A DNA stretch of 64,000 nt from Acinetobacter lwoffii. GTDB taxonomy: Bacteria; Pseudomonadota; Gammaproteobacteria; Pseudomonadales; Moraxellaceae. Positions within the stretch are counted from its first letter, which is position 1. Every line of letters begins with the position of its first letter. The notes under the pieces are model-generated. The model searched no databases. It had not been told where the DNA came from and saw only the letters and a program-made list of their open reading frames with translations. Both the position numbers and the translations under genes were made by a program. The stretch spans positions 223,654-287,653 of the forward strand of contig NZ_JALJVC010000002.1 of the NCBI RefSeq assembly GCF_022967985.1, in the 5' to 3' direction. This document shows, piece by piece, positions 1 to 9,347 of the stretch.

Positions 1-766
1 CATGCGCTGATGCTTCCGGAATGCTGTCCAGATCATATTCAGATGCTTGATCTAAGGTAAAGTTCAAACGGCCACCCATGACGCTGGCCAGTTCTTCTAA
101 ACCTTGTTTGTTCATGGAGGAAAACAGTTGAATCGAGAAATCCAGCTTCATCTTTTTCAATGCCGCTTTGACTTCCTGCAAGGCTTTGGATGCAGGACCA
201 CGGTTTAGTTTGTCAGATTTGGTCAATAACACATGCACGAATAACTGGCGGGAATAAGCCCATTCCAGCATCATTACATCAAAGTGTTGCAGGGGATGAC
301 GGATATCCATCAACAATACCAGGCCTTGCAAGCTTTGACGGTGAATCAGGTAATTTTCCAGTTCTTTTTGCCAGACCAGTTTCATTTTTTCAGGCACAGC
401 CGCATAACCATAACCGGGTAAGTCGACCAGACGCTGATCCGGATTACCCAGGCTGAAAAAGTTGATCATCTGGGTACGGCCAGGTTTTTTCGATGCACGT
501 GCCAACTGTTTCTGGTTGGTCAGGGCATTAATCGCACTAGACTTACCCGCATTCGAGCGGCCGGCAAAAGCAATTTCATAGCCTGTATCTTCTACACAAA
601 GACTGAGTTTGGGTGCACTCATTAAAAATTCGGCTTTGCGTAGCCAGTTGAGTGCGCGCACAGAATATTCAGTAATGGCAGAATCAACTTTTTTCTCGTA
701 GCTGATCTTTTGCTTAGGCGCATGGGCTGTCTTACTGTTTTTGGATTTTCCTCTGCTGTGGTGCAT
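1..766 (-). CDS. engB: Ribosome biogenesis GTPase EngB (YihA), 3' end cut by window
   Basis: TRAFAC-class GTPase required for assembly of the large ribosomal subunit in the cytoplasm. About 255 codons are in the window, and no stop is reached before base 1, so the C-terminus lies outside. The P-loop GRSNAGKS is at residues 69-76, the G3 motif DLPGYG at 115-120 and the G4 motif TKSD at 182-185, all typical of EngB. The chosen ATG gives a basic N-terminal extension of about 30 residues before the usual family start; the Met at residue 49 is an alternative but would shorten the first helix. It lies downstream of nsrR on the same strand with a gap of about 100 bases. The family call is secure; the start is less so. 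Confidence 0.93.
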   Translation of the reverse strand, partial: MHHSRGKSKNSKTAHAPKQKISYEKKVDSAITEYSVRALNWLRKAEFLMSAPKLSLCVEDTGYEIAFAGRSNAGKSSAINALTNQKQLARASKKPGRTQMINFFSLGNPDQRLVDLPGYGYAAVPEKMKLVWQKELENYLIHRQSLQGLVLLMDIRHPLQHFDVMMLEWAYSRQLFVHVLLTKSDKLNRGPASKALQEVKAALKKMKLDFSIQLFSSMNKQGLEELASVMGGRLNFTLDQASEYDLDSIPEASAH

Positions 767-871
767 AACTCAACTTCAATAAATGATCTACAATGAAACA
801 TTATAAAGGAAGTCGCACAGGCAAGCGAACTTTGCCGCAAGAATAAGTCACAAGACCTGACCCGGAAGACT

Positions 872-1312
872 TTAAAGATTAATCAGGCCGATCGGAGAAT
901 TTGTACTGAAACGCGCATTTCGTGGCCTAATCACATCTTTAAGCACATATTGGTCCAGACTGCTATAAAACTGTTCCACCGCATCATCTAAAATACCTTT
1001 TAAACCACAGGTCGGACGTAATACGCAGGGTGGGCTATTGCATTCCACTACATTGCTGTCGCGTTGCAGGATCCGCACAATCTGTCCCAGCTGGAGGTTC
1101 AGGCTGGCCGGATTTAAACGTATGCCGCCACCTTTACCACGTGTGGTAATCAGCCACTCCTGTTTCGCCATAAAATGCACGATTTTCATGGCATGATTTT
1201 GTGAAACCTGTAATCGCTCGGCAAGTTCTGCAATGGTATAGGGGAGATCACGTGGCTGTGCGACATACATCAGAATCCGAAGCGCATAGTCAGTGAATTT
1301 ATTGAGTTGCAT
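872..1312 (-). CDS. nsrR: Rrf2-family nitric oxide-sensing repressor NsrR
   Basis: Rrf2-family [Fe-S] transcriptional repressor, 146 residues. The N-terminal winged helix begins MQLNKFTDYALR, and the cluster-binding cysteines fall at C91, C96 and C102, the same spacing and numbering as E. coli NsrR. Loss of the cluster on reaction with NO should release the repressor from DNA. It follows the hmp-like gene on the same strand, separated by 97 bases that contain a hairpin. A near-consensus NsrR operator lies in front of the hmp-like gene, which makes that gene the obvious target. IscR is the main alternative in the family, but the operator and the neighbour favour NsrR. Confidence 0.92.
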   Translation of the reverse strand: MQLNKFTDYALRILMYVAQPRDLPYTIAELAERLQVSQNHAMKIVHFMAKQEWLITTRGKGGGIRLNPASLNLQLGQIVRILQRDSNVVECNSPPCVLRPTCGLKGILDDAVEQFYSSLDQYVLKDVIRPRNARFSTNSPIGLINL

Positions 1313-1346
1313 AACGTCAACAGCTAGAAAATGAAAGAATTGAATG

Positions 1347-1374
1347 TTAAAAGCTCCACGAATGGAGCTTTTAA
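1347..1374. terminator. Bidirectional hairpin between hmp-like gene and nsrR
   Basis: A perfect inverted repeat (AAAAGCTCC, loop ACGAAT, GGAGCTTTT) sits between the two genes. The T-run follows the stem on either strand. It could end or attenuate the hmp-like transcript before nsrR. Confidence 0.65.
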
Positions 1375-1409
1375 TCAGAATCTGATGCTAGTCTAAACCG
1401 TTTTGGTAA

Positions 1410-2171
1410 TTAAAGCTTGAGCGGGGCAGACACTTCAACTACATCACCAACTTTGTAGTGGTCGATCAGTGTCTGTGCAACCGAGAATGCGGTTGGATTT
1501 TCTTCCGCTTTCACAGTAATTTGATATTGCTCGTTTTGAGCCTGATCAAAGCTAAACTGTTGTGGTTGACGAATGTGCTGTTCAGGCACCTGTACACGTA
1601 CTGAAATATGTTCACCGGCTTCAGCACTTGCAATCGCTGCACCATCTTTAGCTTTAAGTGTAAAGATTTTACCTGCGTCGGTATCATTCACTGCTGCTAC
1701 TTCAAATTCGCGCCAGCCCGCCCAGCCACCATTTTCAGAAGCTAGGGTGGCATATTTAGATTTTTCCACACCAATCAAAATATCTGCCAGTTGCATATAC
1801 GCTTCTTTCCAGGCTGCAATCAGGTCTGAGTCCATGGGTACATCTAAAACTTCGCTGATCGAGTGCAACAGATTCTCACCGACAATCGCATATTGATCCG
1901 GTTGAATATCCAGGCTGACATGTTTAGTGGTAATGCGTTCGATGGCTTTGGCCAAAACGCCCGGATTGGTAATGTTTTCGGCATAGGCAAGTACTGCGGC
2001 AGCCAAGGCACGTGGTTGACGGCCAGTACTTTGATGATCCATGTTGAAGGTGTTTTTCAACTCTGGATGGTTTTTCAGCATGCGGTTATAGAAATACGTG
2101 GTAAGTGCTACGCCGTTTTCACGTAAAACAGGAACAGTCGCTTGTACAAGTTCAATATGTTGTGGAGTCAT
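1410..2171 (-). CDS. Flavohemoglobin-like protein (Hmp) lacking the NAD-binding domain
   Basis: 253 residues, against about 395 for full Hmp nitric oxide dioxygenase. The globin domain (1-140) is intact: the distal Tyr is at residue 28, the proximal His at 84 (TKHVSLDIQPDQY), and the NPELK-like helix region is present (HPELKN). A ferredoxin-reductase-type beta-barrel follows (about 150-250). Its FAD signature, normally RQYSL, reads RQPQQFSF at 201-208, and the protein stops at SAPLKL, where the NAD(P)-binding domain would begin. It may bind or scavenge NO using an external reductase, or act as a sensor. Control by NsrR is likely from the operator at 2198-2220. There is no frameshift remnant downstream, so the short form looks fixed rather than a fresh pseudogene. 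Confidence 0.85.
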   Translation of the reverse strand: MTPQHIELVQATVPVLRENGVALTTYFYNRMLKNHPELKNTFNMDHQSTGRQPRALAAAVLAYAENITNPGVLAKAIERITTKHVSLDIQPDQYAIVGENLLHSISEVLDVPMDSDLIAAWKEAYMQLADILIGVEKSKYATLASENGGWAGWREFEVAAVNDTDAGKIFTLKAKDGAAIASAEAGEHISVRVQVPEQHIRQPQQFSFDQAQNEQYQITVKAEENPTAFSVAQTLIDHYKVGDVVEVSAPLKL

Positions 2172-2197
2172 GAGAGCCGTCTACAGGTGTTTTTTAA

Positions 2198-2220
2198 AAG
2201 ATGTATTTAAATTACATCTT
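2198..2220. promoter_or_regulatory. NsrR operator and promoter upstream of the hmp-like gene
   Basis: Half-sites AAGATGTATTT and AATTACATCTT surround a central A. This 11-1-11 dyad matches the published E. coli NsrR consensus at nearly every position, and the symmetry extends outwards as TTTTA/TAAAA. On the minus strand a -35 TTGTAA and a -10 TAATTT with a 17-base spacer place the -10 inside the operator, as expected for repression by occlusion. Confidence 0.85.
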
Positions 2221-2270
2221 TTAAAATGGCTTTACAATAGCGCATAGTCATAAAACCATAAAAAAATTAC

Positions 2271-2288
2271 GGGATATAAAAATATCCC
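2271..2288 (-). terminator. Probable terminator of the HerA-like ATPase gene
   Basis: The stem GGGATAT/ATATCCC has a 4-base loop and is followed on the minus strand by GTAATTTTTTT. It lies 37 bases after the stop of the ATPase gene. Confidence 0.55.
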
Positions 2289-2324
2289 ATAAAAAGTGTG
2301 ATGATGATCGGAAAAGGAGCGGGA

Positions 2325-3875
2325 TTATTTGCGGCCAAACAGCGAACCCAGTAAGCCGCGCACAATTTTCTGCCCAGTACTCCCGCCCAGGCTACGGGCA
2401 GCACTTTTGGCAAAGGTGCCGACAATATCCTGAGTCAGTTTTTCTCGTTGCTTGGCTGCGCGTTCAGCTTCTTTTTGCTGTTCTCGTGCCAGACGTTCCT
2501 GTTCTTTAATTTGCTGCTTGGCAAGAGCTTCCTGTTCCTTGCTTTGCTGTTTGGCAAGTTCGGCGGCCTGAGCCTGTTGCTGGCGTTCTGCGACCTTATT
2601 TTGCAGCATTTCATGGGCGCTATCCCGATCGACTGGCTGCTCATAAATACCGGCGACAATACTTTGCTGCATGAGAGCCTTGCGTTCTTCAAGCGAGATC
2701 GGTGTAAAGGATGAATGCGGCGGCATGACCCAGCCACGCTCTACTATTTGCGGAATGCCTTTTTCATCCAGGCAGCTAATTAGGGCTTCACCGACAGCAA
2801 GTTCGGTAATCACCTGATCGACTTTAAATTCAGGATTGGCTCGGAAAGTCTCTGCTGCGGTTTTCACTGCTTTTTGATCTTTGGGAGTGAAAGCCCGCAA
2901 AGCATGTTGAACCCGATTGCCGAGCTGGCCTAATACACTTTCAGGTAAGTCCAACGGATTTTGCGTGACAAAATAAATCCCTACACCTTTCGAGCGAATT
3001 AGACGCACCACCTGCTCAATTTTTTCTTGCAGGGCAGGGCTGGCATTATCAAATAAGAGATGGGCTTCATCAAAGAAAAACACCAGTTTAGGTTTGTCCA
3101 GATCGCCCACTTCGGGAAGCTGTTCAAACAGCTCGGAGAGCATCCAGAGTAAGAACGTGGCATATAGCTTAGGCGTATTCATCAGCTTGTCAGCCGCCAA
3201 CAAATTGATATTGCCACGTCCTTGACTATCCGTCTGCAAAAAGTCCATCAGATCCAGCGCCGGCTCGCCAAAAAACTGGTCACCGCCTTGGTCAGCCAGT
3301 GCTAACAAATTACGTTGAATCGCACCGAGACTGGCGGGTGAAAGATTGCCATATTCAGCTTTAAAGTCAGCCGCATGCTCAGAGACATAACTCAGCATCG
3401 CTTTCAGATCTTTAAAGTCGATCAGCAATAAACCCTGATCATCGGCAATCCGAAACACGGCAGATAAAACGCCTTCCTGGGTGTCATTCAGATTCAGTAT
3501 TTGCGCCAGCAGCAGCGGGCCAATTTCAGAAATGGTAGTGCGAATCGGATGACCCTGTTCGCCAAATAAATCCCAAAACACCACTGGTGAGGCTGCAAAA
3601 GGAATGGACTCGATATTGAGACTTTTAATCCGTTCATCAAACTTGGGGCTGCTTTCACCTGCTTTGGCCAGGCTGGACACATCGCCTTTGGCATCGGCGA
3701 GGAATACAGGTACACCAATTCGAGAAAAGCTCTCCGCCAATACTTTTAAAGTCACAGTCTTTCCGGTACCAGTGGCACCTGCAATCAAGCCATGTCGATT
3801 GGCAAGTTGGGAATGCAGCACAATATCCTGTGTGGTATCCGCAGTTTTTTTAGCAATAACAATTGGTCTACCCAT
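2325..3875 (-). CDS. HerA/YjgR-family (DUF853) ATPase
   Basis: 516-residue P-loop NTPase of the HerA-FtsK superfamily (YjgR/DUF853 type). Walker A GATGTGKT is at 33-40 and Walker [11 protein letters not shown] at 263-272, followed by the arginine-rich segment [21 protein letters not shown]. Residues of about 420-490 form a highly charged Gln/Lys/Glu coiled coil, and the C-terminus is basic with [10 protein letters not shown]. Members are presumed DNA-translocating or remodelling ATPases, but the cellular role is not settled. It is downstream of the metC-like gene on the same strand, separated by 18 bases, so the two are probably co-transcribed. Confidence 0.88.
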   Translation of the reverse strand: MGRPIVIAKKTADTTQDIVLHSQLANRHGLIAGATGTGKTVTLKVLAESFSRIGVPVFLADAKGDVSSLAKAGESSPKFDERIKSLNIESIPFAASPVVFWDLFGEQGHPIRTTISEIGPLLLAQILNLNDTQEGVLSAVFRIADDQGLLLIDFKDLKAMLSYVSEHAADFKAEYGNLSPASLGAIQRNLLALADQGGDQFFGEPALDLMDFLQTDSQGRGNINLLAADKLMNTPKLYATFLLWMLSELFEQLPEVGDLDKPKLVFFFDEAHLLFDNASPALQEKIEQVVRLIRSKGVGIYFVTQNPLDLPESVLGQLGNRVQHALRAFTPKDQKAVKTAAETFRANPEFKVDQVITELAVGEALISCLDEKGIPQIVERGWVMPPHSSFTPISLEERKALMQQSIVAGIYEQPVDRDSAHEMLQNKVAERQQQAQAAELAKQQSKEQEALAKQQIKEQERLAREQQKEAERAAKQREKLTQDIVGTFAKSAARSLGGSTGQKIVRGLLGSLFGRK

Positions 3876-3893
3876 AGCTTTTCCTGTTATTTA

Positions 3894-5120
3894 TTATTCG
3901 TTTTTAAGTTTTTTCATTTGTTCTAGTGCATGCTGAATATCTTGAATCAAATCTTCCGGATATTCCAGTCCAATACAGAAACGAACCAGCAAGCCGTCTT
4001 TTAAGTGTGAATGTTCCAGCACACGCATGTCTTTTAAGTTATATAGCATGACCAGACTGACAGGGCCACCCCAACTAAAGCCAAGCTTAAACAGTTTTAA
4101 GCTATCACAGAAATTCCGGATATCCTGCATTACGTATGTGCTGTCAAAGATCACGCTGACCAGGCCGGCACTATCACCTTGCTTGCAAATTTCTTTCCAG
4201 TACTGATGGCCTGCACTGTCCGGATCTGAAGGATGAAGTACTTGCACAAACTCGGTTTGCTGTTTAAGCCATGTCATTAATGTAAGCGCACTGTTGGATT
4301 GATGTTGATATCGCAGTTGCATCGAAGCCAGACTACGTTGTATCTGTGCCACATCATCACCAGAAACACTAATGCCCTGAATGGCATGCGCACGGAACAG
4401 TTTGTGATGCAGGGTCTTATCTCGCGTAACCACTGAGCCCATCAGGATATCACCACCGCCGCTTGGATATTTGGTCAGTGCATGTACCGTCATATCTACA
4501 CTTAAATGCTCTTCACTAAAATCAAAGGCATCAAAAGCCAGACCTGCGCCCCAGGTATTATCCAGCGCAGTAAGAATATTGTGTGCCTGAGCTTTTTTCA
4601 CTAAACCAGCCAGATCCGGAAATTCCAAGGTGACTGAGCCAGCAGCCTCGAGCCAGATCAGTTTGGCTTTATCTGTAGGCTGAAATGTATCAAGCTCTAT
4701 GGGATTGTAGACCTTAACCGTAATTCCATAACGCTTTTCCATATTGCGTAAATGCTCCATGTTTGGACCATAGATATTGTCAGCCACCCAAACCTCATCG
4801 CCCTGGCTTAAAAAGCAAGAATTCACGAGATTAATCGCGGATAAACCACTCGGTGCGAGCAGGTGATATAAACCACCTTCGAGTTGTGCGATGTTATCGC
4901 CCAGCGTAAAGGTCGTAGGCGTGCCATGCGTGCCATAACTATAATCATAGTCATCGGTCCAATGGCGATTAAACAGGGCATCGGTATTGTTAAAGATAAC
5001 CGTCGATGCACGATAGAGGGGAGGCTGAATGGTGGAAATCGCTTGAGGAGCCTTTCGTGGTGCATGAATCAGGCGAGTTTGAGGGTCTTGTTTCACGTGA
5101 ATGCGCTCAAATGTAATCAA
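3894..5120 (-). CDS. metC: Cystathionine beta-lyase-like PLP enzyme (MetC type)
   Basis: 408-residue Cys/Met-metabolism PLP-dependent enzyme, predicted to cleave cystathionine to homocysteine, pyruvate and ammonia. The Schiff-base lysine is K217 in ALTKYPSGGGD. The sequence LDNTWGAGLAFDAFDF at about 186-201 contains the Asp that contacts the pyridine nitrogen. The N-terminal HVKQDPQTRLIHAPR segment is typical of the MetC branch. Related gamma-lyases and gamma-synthases share the fold, so substrate choice is inferred from overall resemblance. It is transcribed divergently from the amidotransferase gene at 5260. Confidence 0.85.
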   Translation of the reverse strand: MITFERIHVKQDPQTRLIHAPRKAPQAISTIQPPLYRASTVIFNNTDALFNRHWTDDYDYSYGTHGTPTTFTLGDNIAQLEGGLYHLLAPSGLSAINLVNSCFLSQGDEVWVADNIYGPNMEHLRNMEKRYGITVKVYNPIELDTFQPTDKAKLIWLEAAGSVTLEFPDLAGLVKKAQAHNILTALDNTWGAGLAFDAFDFSEEHLSVDMTVHALTKYPSGGGDILMGSVVTRDKTLHHKLFRAHAIQGISVSGDDVAQIQRSLASMQLRYQHQSNSALTLMTWLKQQTEFVQVLHPSDPDSAGHQYWKEICKQGDSAGLVSVIFDSTYVMQDIRNFCDSLKLFKLGFSWGGPVSLVMLYNLKDMRVLEHSHLKDGLLVRFCIGLEYPEDLIQDIQHALEQMKKLKNE

Positions 5121-5259
5121 ATATTACTCTAGCTTAAGAGAATCTGTGACTCACTGCCAGTTACGTTGTGAATTGTTTAAAAACAACAAGTCTTATAAAA
5201 AGTTGGCTTCATTTTTGCAAAACCTAAATCTATATAGCTAAAAAAATAGGTTGAGGAGC

Positions 5260-5994
5260 ATGAAATCGCATTTAAAAGTGCATTATTTTCAGCATATTGC
5301 TGGTGAAGGTTTTGGTAGTTGTTATGAATTTTTAAAGCAGTATCAGGCGCACATTACAGCGACTGAATTTTTTGCTTTACCCGTCGATCGACCTTTGGAG
5401 ATCGAGGCGCTGCCTGCAGTGGAAGAGGTGGATTTGCTGATCATTATGGGTGGTACCATGAGTGTGAATGATGAAGCGAATTTCCCTTGGTTAAAAATAG
5501 AAAAACGCTGGTTGCGTCGCTATCTTTCGCATGGTAAACCGGCAATTGGCCTGTGTCTGGGTGGGCAGTTGATTGCAAATGCTTTGGGTGCAGGTGTTAG
5601 TCGCAATCCAGAACAAGAATTGGGGTGGACCACGGTGCACAGAGTGGCGAATCTACCAGAGACGTGTTTTAGCCTGCCGGAGCAGTTTAATATTCTGCAA
5701 TGGCACAATGAAACATTTGAATTGCCCAAAGGTGCAGTCCATCTGGCAGAAAATGAAGCCTGTCGTAATCAGATGTACCAGTTGGGCAGAAATGTATTGG
5801 GCTTCCAGTTTCATCCTGAAATCACGTCGGAAACCCTGGCATTGTTTTTGGAAAATGAAGAAGAGCTTGCGCAATTTTCAGGAAAATATGTGCAAAATTT
5901 ATTTGAATTAAAAAAAACCACGAAGCAAAAATTTATTGAAGGAAATCAGATATTAAATCGTGCTATAGAATATGTTTTGGCAAAAACTGCCTAA
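5260..5994 (+). CDS. Class I glutamine amidotransferase domain protein
   Basis: 244 residues, resembling stand-alone GMP-synthase-type amidotransferases. The catalytic triad is visible: nucleophile C99 in GLCLGGQ, and H185 with E187 in FQFHPEIT. The oxyanion region IIMGGTMSVND lies at about 62-72. There is no synthetase domain, so the ammonia acceptor is unknown; relatives hydrolyse gamma-glutamyl compounds or detoxify polyamines. The ATG at 5260 is preferred over a TTG at 5251, because AGG at 5248-5250 is well spaced for it. Confidence 0.85.
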   Translation: MKSHLKVHYFQHIAGEGFGSCYEFLKQYQAHITATEFFALPVDRPLEIEALPAVEEVDLLIIMGGTMSVNDEANFPWLKIEKRWLRRYLSHGKPAIGLCLGGQLIANALGAGVSRNPEQELGWTTVHRVANLPETCFSLPEQFNILQWHNETFELPKGAVHLAENEACRNQMYQLGRNVLGFQFHPEITSETLALFLENEEELAQFSGKYVQNLFELKKTTKQKFIEGNQILNRAIEYVLAKTA

Positions 5995-6060
5995 TATTTA
6001 AACAATAAACTATTGTTTTAAGTCATAAATTGAAAACTTGGATAAAACCATAAAAGAGAT

Positions 6061-6089
6061 TTGCTTATGCATTAAACAATGGCTATAAT
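6061..6089 (+). promoter_or_regulatory. Promoter of the S10 ribosomal operon
   Basis: TTGCTT (6061-6066), a 17-base spacer and a perfect TATAAT (6084-6089) lie 178 bases before the rpsJ start. This is the only strong sigma-70 promoter visible ahead of the operon. Confidence 0.85.
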
Positions 6090-6095
6090 AAGCGA

Positions 6096-6266
6096 CCCTT
6101 CAATAGGAAGGGGGTTAACTGCGAATAAAGTAGTTAACTATCGTTACAGTCGTGGCATCGATCATGACCTTAGTGATATTTCACTGCTCTTGACACTTGC
6201 CCATATAAAGTGGGGTGAGATGCGTCAAGAGTGATTCTTTATATATTTGGCTTGGAGTTTACTGGT
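6096..6266 (+). promoter_or_regulatory. Structured 5' leader of the S10 operon
   Basis: The leader of about 170 nucleotides contains a GTTAACT/AGTTAAC stem (about 6113-6140) and a long hairpin closed by CTCTTGAC (6187-6194) and GTCAAGAG (6224-6231). The latter ends about 35 bases before the rpsJ ATG. In E. coli the S10 leader is the site of autogenous control by L4; the position and size suggest the same role here, but the sequence itself does not prove L4 binding. Confidence 0.6.
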
Positions 6267-6578
6267 ATGTCTAACCAGAGAATTCGTATCCGTCTTAAGT
6301 CTTTTGATCATCGCCTGATTGATCAATCAGCTCAAGAAATCGTAGAAACCGCAAAACGTACTGGCGCACAAGTGTGTGGTCCAATTCCAATGCCAACACG
6401 CATTGAACGTTTTAACGTTTTAACATCACCACACGTAAACAAAGACGCGCGTGACCAGTACGAAATCCGTACTTACAAGCGTTTGATCGACATCGTTCAA
6501 CCTACAGACAAAACTGTAGATGCATTGATGAAGTTAGATCTTGCAGCTGGTGTTGATGTTCAGATCGCATTGGGTTAA
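6267..6578 (+). CDS. rpsJ: 30S ribosomal protein S10
   Basis: 103 residues, the standard S10 length, starting [16 protein letters not shown]10 is a 30S head protein and doubles as NusE in transcription antitermination. The ATG at 6267 has GGAG at 6254-6257; an upstream in-frame start would add 12 residues that no S10 has. First gene of the S10-spc-alpha superoperon, following the leader with its stem-loops. Confidence 0.98.
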
Positions 6579-6638
6579 GGCTTTCGGGTTAATTAACACT
6601 CTAAGTTAATTAGGCCGCTTTTTTAGAGGTTTATGCAC

Positions 6639-7277
6639 ATGGCTATTGGTTTAGTCGGTCGCAAGTGCGGTATGACACGTATCTTTACAGATGCTGGTGT
6701 TTCTGTGCCTGTTACAGTGATTGAGGTTGATCCTAACCGCATCACTCAAATCAAAACGCTTGAAACTGATGGTTATCAAGCGATTCAAATCACTACTGGT
6801 GAACGTCGCGAATCTCGCGTAACTAACGCTCAGAAAGGCCACTTCGCGAAAGCGGGTGTTGCAGCTGGTCGTCTAGTTCAAGAATTCCGTGCTACAGAAG
6901 CTGATCTTGAAGGTCGTGAAGTTGGTGGTACGCTTACCGTTGAATTGTTCCAAGTTGGTCAAGTTGTTGACGTAACTGGTCAATCTAAAGGTAAAGGTTT
7001 CCAAGGTGGTGTTAAGCGTTGGAACTTCCGTACGCAAGATGCAACTCACGGTAACTCAGTTTCTCACCGTGTTTTAGGTTCTACTGGTCAAAACCAGACT
7101 CCTGGTCGCGTATTCAAAGGCAAAAAAATGGCTGGCCATTTAGGTGCTGAACGCGTAACTACACAGGGTCTTGAGATCGTTGCTATCGACACAGAACGTT
7201 CAGTTCTAGTTGTTAAAGGCGCGGTTCCTGGTGCTACTGGTGGCGACGTAATCGTTCGTCCTACGATCAAGGCCTGA
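6639..7277 (+). CDS. rplC: 50S ribosomal protein L3
   Basis: 212 residues, starting [17 protein letters not shown]3 is an early-assembly protein reaching the peptidyl transferase centre. The loop [19 protein letters not shown] (about 144-162) contains the Gln that PrmB methylates in E. coli. An in-frame ATG two codons earlier sits only 3 bases from AGAGG, so the ATG at 6639 is preferred. Codon use is strongly biased, as in the whole cluster. Confidence 0.98.
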   Translation: MAIGLVGRKCGMTRIFTDAGVSVPVTVIEVDPNRITQIKTLETDGYQAIQITTGERRESRVTNAQKGHFAKAGVAAGRLVQEFRATEADLEGREVGGTLTVELFQVGQVVDVTGQSKGKGFQGGVKRWNFRTQDATHGNSVSHRVLGSTGQNQTPGRVFKGKKMAGHLGAERVTTQGLEIVAIDTERSVLVVKGAVPGATGGDVIVRPTIKA

Positions 7278-7288
7278 GGGGAAATAAC

Positions 7289-7891
7289 GTGAATTTAAAT
7301 ACTGTTTCCGGCTCTGCTGTTGAATTATCAGAAGTTGCGTTCGGTCGTGAATTTAATGAAGCTCTTGTTCACCAAGTGGTTACAGCTTATTTAGCTGGTG
7401 GCCGTCAAGGTTCAAAAGCTCAGAAATCACGTGCAGACGTTTCTGGCGGTGGTCGCAAGCCATTCCGTCAAAAAGGTACTGGCCGCGCTCGTGCTGGTTC
7501 TATTCGTAGCCCAATCTGGGTTGGCGGTGGTAAAACTTTTGCTGCTCGTCCACAAGACTGGTCTCAAAAAGTAAACCGTAAAATGTACCGCGGTGCTATG
7601 CAATGCATCCTAGCTGAACTTGTTCGTCAAGATCGCTTAGTTTTAGTTGAAGAGTTTGCTGTTGCAGCTCCAAAAACTAAAGAATTGCTTGCAAAACTTA
7701 ACGACTTGAATGCGACTCGCGCATTGATCGTTACTGATGCTGTTGATGAGAACCTGTATCTTGCTGCGCGCAACATTCCACACGTTGATGTGGTTGATGC
7801 TGCTGCAATCGATCCGGTTAGCTTGATTGCGTTCGACAAAGTTGTTATGTCTGTAGCTGCTGCTAAGAAAATTGAGGTAGAACTCGGATGA
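7289..7891 (+). CDS. rplD: 50S ribosomal protein L4
   Basis: 200 residues with a GTG start and GAGGGGA upstream. The extended exit-tunnel loop [18 protein letters not shown] is at about 52-69. L4 is a structural tunnel protein and, in enterics, the autogenous repressor of this operon, so the leader upstream of rpsJ is its likely target. The stop overlaps the rplW start by 4 bases (ATGA), indicating translational coupling. Confidence 0.98.
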   Translation: MNLNTVSGSAVELSEVAFGREFNEALVHQVVTAYLAGGRQGSKAQKSRADVSGGGRKPFRQKGTGRARAGSIRSPIWVGGGKTFAARPQDWSQKVNRKMYRGAMQCILAELVRQDRLVLVEEFAVAAPKTKELLAKLNDLNATRALIVTDAVDENLYLAARNIPHVDVVDAAAIDPVSLIAFDKVVMSVAAAKKIEVELG

Positions 7892-8208
7892 ACAACGAAC
7901 GTATCTATCAAGTCCTGCAAGGACCTGTATTCTCAGAAAAAGCACAAGTTTTAGGTGAAACTGCTGGTGTTCAAGTGTTTAAAGTTGCATTAAATGCAAA
8001 CAAGCTTGAAATCAAAAAAGCAGTGGAACAACTCTTTGGTGTGGAAGTTGTTAAAGTTAACACGACTATCACTAAAGGTAAGTCTAAACGCTTTGGTAAA
8101 ACATTAGGACGTCGTTCTGATGTTAAAAAAGCATACGTCACCCTGAAAGCTGGCCAAGATGTTGAAATGGCTGACTTGGGCGATACCGCTGAAAGCACAG
8201 CGGAATAA
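7888..8208 (+). CDS. rplW: 50S ribosomal protein L23
   Basis: 106 residues. L23 lies at the exit of the peptide tunnel and forms the docking site for trigger factor and SRP. The basic loop [15 protein letters not shown] (about 54-68) is the rRNA-binding extension. Acidic C-terminus ([12 protein letters not shown]) beyond the E. coli length of 100. Overlaps rplD by 4 bases. Confidence 0.98.
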   Translation: MNNERIYQVLQGPVFSEKAQVLGETAGVQVFKVALNANKLEIKKAVEQLFGVEVVKVNTTITKGKSKRFGKTLGRRSDVKKAYVTLKAGQDVEMADLGDTAESTAE

Positions 8209-8219
8209 GGACGAGAATT

Positions 8220-9044
8220 ATGCCTATTCAAAAATGTAAGCCAACGTCTCCAGGACGTCGCTTTGTAGAGAAAGTGGTTCACGATCACCTTCACAAAGGC
8301 GCACCATACTCTCCGTTGGTTGAAGCTAAAAAACGTACTGGCGGCCGTAATAATAACGGTCACATCACGACTCGTCACGTTGGTGGCGGTCACAAGCAGC
8401 ACTACCGTCTAGTTGATTTTAAACGTAACAAAGATGGTATTCCTGCAACTGTAGAGCGTATCGAATACGATCCTAACCGTACTGCACACATTGCACTTGT
8501 ATTGTATGCTGATGGTGAGCGTCGTTATATCATCGCTCCTAAAGGCCTTCGCGCTGGCGATAAAGTACAGTCTGGTAACGATGCTCCAATTCGTCCAGGT
8601 AACTGCTTGCCGCTTCGCAACATGCCTATCGGTTCTACTCTTCACAACATCGAACTTAAAATCGGTAAAGGCGCGCAGTTAGCTCGTTCAGCTGGTACTT
8701 CAGTTCAGCTGTTGGGTCGTGACGGTTCTTACGCTATCGTTCGTCTGCGTTCAGGCGAGATGCGTAAAATTCACGTTGAATGCCGTGCTGTGTTAGGTGA
8801 AGTATCTAACTCAGAAAGCAACCTTCGTTCACTAGGTAAAGCTGGTGCATCACGCTGGCGTGGTGTTCGTCCTACCGTTCGTGGTATGGCGATGAACCCA
8901 GTTGACCATCCACATGGTGGTGGTGAAGGGCGTAACAAAGGTATTCAACCTGTAAGCCCATGGGGTCAAAAAGCTAAAGGGTACAAGACACGTACCAATA
9001 AGCGTACGACTAAGATGATTATTCGCGACCGTCGCGTTAAGTAA
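8220..9044 (+). CDS. rplB: 50S ribosomal protein L2
   Basis: 274 residues. L2 is needed for subunit association and peptidyl transfer. The C-terminal segment [16 protein letters not shown] contains the conserved His (HPHGGGEG) close to the catalytic centre. ATG with AAGGACGAG upstream, 11 bases after rplW. Confidence 0.98.
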   Translation: MPIQKCKPTSPGRRFVEKVVHDHLHKGAPYSPLVEAKKRTGGRNNNGHITTRHVGGGHKQHYRLVDFKRNKDGIPATVERIEYDPNRTAHIALVLYADGERRYIIAPKGLRAGDKVQSGNDAPIRPGNCLPLRNMPIGSTLHNIELKIGKGAQLARSAGTSVQLLGRDGSYAIVRLRSGEMRKIHVECRAVLGEVSNSESNLRSLGKAGASRWRGVRPTVRGMAMNPVDHPHGGGEGRNKGIQPVSPWGQKAKGYKTRTNKRTTKMIIRDRRVK

Positions 9045-9063
9045 CAAGTAAAGGAATCTGACA

Positions 9064-9339
9064 ATGCCTCGTTCTCTGAAAAAAGGCCCATTCGTCGATG
9101 CGCACTTGTTCGCTAAGGTTGAAGCGGCTATCGCGGCTAATAACCGTAAGCCGATCAAAACTTGGTCGCGTCGTTCGATGATCCTCCCGGATTTTGTTGG
9201 TTTAACAATTTCTGTACACAATGGCCGTAACCACGTTCCTGTGATCGTTTCTGAGCACATGGTTGGTCACAAGCTTGGTGAATTTGCACCAACTCGTACC
9301 TATCGCGGTCACGGTGTTGACAAGAAATCTAAACGTTAA
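9064..9339 (+). CDS. rpsS: 30S ribosomal protein S19
   Basis: 91 residues, starting [16 protein letters not shown]19 sits in the 30S head and pairs with S13 near the A-site finger. RBS AAGGA upstream. The stop codon abuts the rplV reading frame. Confidence 0.98.
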   Translation: MPRSLKKGPFVDAHLFAKVEAAIAANNRKPIKTWSRRSMILPDFVGLTISVHNGRNHVPVIVSEHMVGHKLGEFAPTRTYRGHGVDKKSKR

Positions 9340-9347
9340 TGGGTGCT

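Noticed and set aside
622..840. 72-residue minus-strand open frame near engB
   Set aside because: It overlaps the engB N-terminus in another frame; only the engB frame has GTPase motifs.
1410..2171. hmp-like gene as a freshly frameshifted full-length gene
   Set aside because: No NAD-binding-domain sequence was seen in any frame downstream; nsrR follows directly after a hairpin.
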